Notes under the pieces: model-generated
The model's input: the letters and a program-made list of their open reading frames with translations, nothing else
The model's database searches: none
What the model was told of the DNA's origin: nothing
Program-made: the position numbers and the translations under genes
Shown: piece after piece, positions 63,560-64,000 of the stretch
Layout of the letters: each line of letters opens with the position of its first letter
How positions within the stretch are numbered: the first letter of the stretch is position 1
DNA from: Sphingomonas sp. SUN039
Lineage (GTDB): Bacteria; Pseudomonadota; Alphaproteobacteria; Sphingomonadales; Sphingomonadaceae
Direction: 5' to 3'
NCBI RefSeq assembly: GCF_024758725.1
Contig: NZ_CP096972.1
Span: 2,338,001 to 2,402,000, forward strand
DNA length: 64,000 nucleotides

Positions 63560-64000
63560 TCAATAGGGCCGGTCGCCGGTGATGCTCGCGCGCTCCATGC
63601 GGCGGATCGTCGGCGGGTAATCCATGACGGCGTAATGCTGGGTGCAGCGATTGTCCCACACGGCCACGTCGCCGGGCCGCCAGCGCCAGCGCACCTGATA
63701 TTCGGGAATTGCGGCGCGGCCGATGAGATACGCCAGCAACTGCGCACCGCCCGGCGCATAATCCTGGCCGTAGCGGACGTTGGCGCTGGTGTGGAAATTG
63801 GTGAAATGCGTCGCGAAACCGCTAACGAACAGCACCTTTTCGCCCGTTTCGGGATGCGTCCGCACGACCGGGTGCTCGGCATCGGGAAATTGCGCCTTGA
63901 GCGCATGGCGTCTGTCCTCGGGCATGCGTGCGCCGAAGGTCGCCTCGATCGAATGCCGCGCTTTCAGCGGCGCGATGGTGTCCTTCACATGCGGCGGCAA
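63560..64000 (-). CDS. TauD/TfdA-type Fe(II)/2-oxoglutarate dioxygenase (5' part outside window)
   Basis: The last 147 codons of a dioxygenase cut by the window edge. The C-terminal iron ligand His lies in WDNRCTQHYAVMDYP, and the following Arg in RRMERASITGDRP is expected to bind 2-oxoglutarate. HPVVRTHPETGEKVLFV is also typical of the family. About half of the usual 280-300 residues is missing, including the HxD motif. The gene precedes BKACE by 18 bases. It probably hydroxylates the substrate that is imported by the receptor and porter. Confidence 0.88.
   Translation of the reverse strand: MPPHVKDTIAPLKARHSIEATFGARMPEDRRHALKAQFPDAEHPVVRTHPETGEKVLFVSGFATHFTNFHTSANVRYGQDYAPGGAQLLAYLIGRAAIPEYQVRWRWRPGDVAVWDNRCTQHYAVMDYPPTIRRMERASITGDRPY

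Overview
The window is a GC-rich bacterial chromosome segment. Its gene set and style fit an alphaproteobacterium of the order Sphingomonadales. Supporting signs are the ligase-associated DNA repair genes, the SUF-only iron-sulfur operon led by an Rrf2 regulator, UrcA and TonB-dependent receptor proteins, S8-peptidase autotransporters, many GTG/TTG starts and frequent 1-8 base stop/start overlaps. This is inference from gene families and base composition; there is no rRNA or other marker gene here. No tRNA, rRNA or CRISPR array was recognised.

Layout. 1-5.1 kb (minus strand): PdeM-like phosphoesterase, a secreted retropepsin-like protease, an ATP-dependent DNA ligase, dapD and a HAD nucleotidase. 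5.2-7.4 kb: a surface S8 protease. 7.4-13.7 kb (minus): a complete suf operon, rrf2-sufB-orphan-sufC-sufD-sufS-sufT-sufA. It is crowded with palindromic repeats, two of which lie inside reading frames. 13.7-21.4 kb: AraC regulator, pyrD, gamma-glutamyltranspeptidase, an acyl-CoA ligase and a DUF885 peptidase.

22-35.2 kb is the most unusual region. Four overlapping genes encode two exported caspase-like proteases, an exported trypsin-like protease and a membrane-spanning TIR/TPR protein. Next to them lie a SLOG-domain protein with four membrane helices, an UrcA protein, a TPR-SLOG protein with a cyclase-like domain that has lost its metal-binding residues, and a Crp/Fnr regulator. A GTGA-N6-TCAC site sits in the middle of the divergent promoter region. 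Together these look like a signalling or biological-conflict locus.

35.4-40.6 kb: a dead integrase followed by an EmrB/EmrA/NodT-type efflux operon. 41-43 kb: an outer-membrane barrel protein and a secreted protein of unknown function. 43.5-50.2 kb: an ECF sigma factor that runs tail to tail into a Ser/Thr kinase-TPR protein, itself downstream of a large autotransporter. 50.6-58.6 kb: an Abi-family HEPN protein, a YadA-like trimeric adhesin and a divergent NarL/NarX-type two-component pair. 58.7-64 kb (minus): a catabolic operon of TauD-type dioxygenase (cut by the window edge), beta-keto acid cleavage enzyme, MFS permease and TonB-dependent receptor.
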